From: Rhizophagus irregularis | Lineage: Eukaryota > Glomeromycota > Glomeromycetes > Glomerales > Glomeraceae | Length of the DNA: 64,000 nucleotides | Direction: 5' to 3' | NCBI RefSeq assembly: GCF_026210795.1 | Contig: NC_089446.1 | Coordinates: 1,951,001-2,015,000 of the forward strand | Notes under the pieces: generated by a model | What the model was told of the DNA's origin: nothing | Database searches by the model: none | The model's input: only the letters and a program-made list of their open reading frames with translations | Part shown: positions 61,544 to 64,000 of the stretch, piece after piece | Position numbering within the stretch: the stretch's first letter is position 1 | Layout of the letters: each line of letters starts with the position of its first letter | Translations under genes and position numbers: made by a program

Positions 61544-64000
61544 ATGACTGTTGATTCTACAAAGAGTAAGTAAACGTTAATTACTACGAGAGCCATCCCC
61601 GCAACAATACGTAAATAACCTAAATAAAACTAATTGTTTTTTAAAGAGTTTTATATAAGAAAGATATAGTTCTCCCTTTCAACTTTGATTTAACTTTGAT
61701 CTTTCATGTGTAAATAGGCATATATTTTATTTTTAGTAATAAGAAATAAGTAGCGTTAATAAAGCTTTATTTAATACCTCCATTAAACGATCTTAATTCC
61801 GACTTATCCTTTCCGCCTTTTACCTTCTCTTATGCTAGACACTCTTTATATTTCTCAACGGGCAGCCAACGCCATTATAGCAGACGTTGCTCCTTACCGC
61901 ATCTCATCTGAAGCCTTATCGGCAATAAATAATTTCCTTGATGAATTCTTATATTTCCTAATAGATTCAGCTAGGTCTTTAGACCTGATTAGAATAAAAG
62001 ATGCCATTAGTCAAGTTTTACCAACCAGTTTGGGTAAAAATGCTATAGTTGAAGCCGAACTCGAGTTAAAAACTTATGTCGAAAGTGGTAACTCTGATCA
62101 CACAAAAGAAAAAACTATAGAAATTAATCCTTTTCCTTTACAAAAAGTATTTGAACAATTTAGAGTTAAATGTCAATTCTTTAGTACTCTTGGTGAACGA
62201 GGCGCTGATGATCGTGATCCTGATTCTGTACCTGACCTATATGCATCCGAAGGGATACATATTGCTCCAAGCTTAGCTATTTATTTAACTGCTGTTTTGG
62301 AATATGTTGGTGAATATATATTAATATTAGTTGCAAAGGCTTCTGAAAAGCAAGGTGTGGAAGTTGCTAGATCACAAGAGGTTTATTCTGCTCTTTCTGA
62401 AGATTCTCAAATTTTTCCTTTATTCAGAAGGACAAATTTAAAAGAACAAATGGAGGTAATTCATCAAAATATTCTATCTAGATTATGTAATTATTACATT
62501 TACGGTCAAGTTAAATGCTTGCGATTAGTGGATTAGTGAATTAGCGAATAAGTGAATTAGTTACCTAATTAATTGGTTAGATTTATTTAATATAATTAGC
62601 TAACATATTTTTAATTAATTTATTTAATATATTATAGTCACAACGTGAAAGTACTACAAGTATGTTCATTTTTCCTAAAGTTGTGATATTTTCATGTAAT
62701 GTAATTAACATGAAATTTAATATTATTAACAGATGGTAATGAATACAATTCTTCTACTACCTCTCAGTTATCAACACACTTACCTAAAAGTGGTAAACTG
62801 AGATATTAATCAAGATTTTTTCGGTGTGTTTATTTATACCATTATACCAATATCATCCGATTTATATAATTTTTTAGGATATATACAATCTTCCACTCCA
62901 CGTAGTCCCACTAAGTCTAGTTCATATAATGGAGGAATTAGACAAACATCTTTGGATAATAGTTGGCCTACTTCCCCGGTTAAATCACTAAGCGATTATA
63001 GTAGACACAGTTCAGAACATAAAAATGTAGGTATGCGTTCAACTAAAAGTATGCAGAGCTTACAAAGACAAGGAGACAAGGAACCAGATTTAAGAAATGT
63101 ATCGAGTATGGTAGGTCTAAGGTTCGCAATAATATATGGATTGTCTTATTATCGAAATTCAGATATTTAAAGTATATTTCAACACAATTGTGTTTGATTG
63201 TTAGGAGGATAATAGAGAAAAAATGAAGAGTTTTGAAACGTTGATTTCTAGCAATCAAACGATGAAGGTTTCTTTAACACCAAATCGATTGATAACAATT
63301 GAGGTAGATTATTAAGTTTTTATTTCTTTTTTTTTCATTTTTCTTTTCTTTTTCTTTTTTTTTTTAACTCGAAAGAATCTATGGAAATTCACTATCTGGG
63401 CAGACACACAAGAGGCCACCAAAACTTGCACCTCGTGAACCTGTTTCCCGTGAGCGAATAATTCAAAAATCAAATCCCACTTCCCCTAAATTTGAAGATT
63501 TTGATGACGACGACGATGAGCTATTTGGAAAGCGTAAATCCAAAAAGGATAAAGAAGAAAGTTTATGGGAATTTTTAAAGAACACAAGTCCAGATGATGT
63601 ATTAGGCGAGAAAACAAGGAAAAAAAGATCAAAAACCCCCAGTTCACCGGGAAATAATCCTCGTTATACTCCTCTTATGCCATCTTCCCCATCTTCCCCA
63701 TCTTCCCCATCTTCACCTTATCAGTCTGATCGTATTAATGCTACAATCAATCAAACTTTATCATTTTCACAAGCGAGTAATAATCAATATCAAAATCGGA
63801 CTAACTTTTCATCATTGCATCATAGTAAGTCTTTAGATCATACACAATCCAGTTATTATCAACATTCTCAAGCTAGCAAGAGTACAGGAAATATTCAAAA
63901 TTCTGCGACAAAAAGTCTTCCACCTGTTCCTAAACCAAGGCCGGATCCTTTGGATTTGATTGATGACGATGACGATTTATTATATCCTCAAGGACAAAAA
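61544..64000 (+). CDS. Multi-exon host gene, product not recognised, runs off the window
   Basis: Exons that join in phase: 61544-61565 (MTVDSTK), 61839-62455, 62638-62659, 62733-62792, 62878-63110, 63205-63303 and 63404 to beyond 64000. The first large exon has a helical domain: QRAANAIIADVAPYRISSEA, INNFLDEFLYFLIDSARSLD, IKDAISQVLPTSLGKNAIVE, which I read as histone-fold-like, and then a second helical part (LAIYLTAVLEYVGEYILILV). Later exons are low complexity: Ser/Pro/Arg-rich (SSTPRSPTKSSSY), a short conserved-looking LWEFLKNTSPDDVLGE, a (SSP)n run at 63680-63715 and acidic ends (DDDDDELFG; LDLIDDDDDLLYPQ). Probably a regulatory or scaffold protein. The function is not assigned. Two exons are very small (22 nt). 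Confidence 0.7.

Overview
The window is eukaryotic DNA, very AT-rich, with small spliceosomal introns (GTAAGT-like donors, AG acceptors), and it is dominated by nested, decayed transposable elements. Three host-type genes at the right edge, together with the recognisable repeat families (a LINE with RRM-type ORF1, hAT elements, Polinton-type DNA polymerase, F-box and zinc-finger repeats), fit an arbuscular mycorrhizal fungus of the Rhizophagus type (Glomeromycotina). That assignment is an inference from protein families; no species marker was read.

Layout. 1-0.7 kb: an ~80-bp tandem repeat. 1-11 kb: one LINE whose ends lie on the minus strand and whose centre (ORF1, endonuclease, reverse transcriptase) is inverted onto the plus strand; a 3.8-kb hAT element (4901-8732) sits in its endonuclease domain. 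11-15.5 kb: foldback repeats, a zinc-finger relic and a second hAT element (12929-15190) with a perfect 8-bp target duplication, nested in a relic DDE transposase. 15.6-20.3 kb: a gag-like ORF relic and a decayed Polinton DNA polymerase interrupted by a short LINE-like insertion. 20.3-24.7 kb: two LINE copies head to tail. 24.7-34.8 kb: MITEs, gag-like ORF pieces and a spliced DDE-like relic (28.5-33.1 kb).

34816-44473 is the most interesting block. A hAT-type MITE with a perfect 8-bp duplication is split by a 9.33-kb Polinton/Maverick-like element (35060-44393) with 465-bp inverted termini and a near-perfect 6-bp duplication. It carries a small coiled-coil ORF pair, a broken protein-primed family-B DNA polymerase, a captured gag-protease segment, an F-box gene, a gene with two TBP-like half-repeats and an acidic ORF. 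Several of its ORFs are preceded by the same AT-rich motif, which also forms the inner edge of both termini. This resembles a viral transcription unit layout.

44.5-57.1 kb: more foldback elements, a spliced transposon-like gene relic (45.5-47.8 kb), a third hAT relic, a palindromic MITE whose empty site survives at 27.8 kb, a third Polinton relic (53.5-54.6 kb) and an 851-bp retroposon with an 18-bp target duplication.

57.1-64 kb holds the host genes, all on the plus strand with consistent splice sites: a KDM4/JMJD2-type histone demethylase (8 exons), a YCII-domain protein with a mitochondrial-type leader (2 exons), and an unrecognised multi-exon gene that runs off the window.
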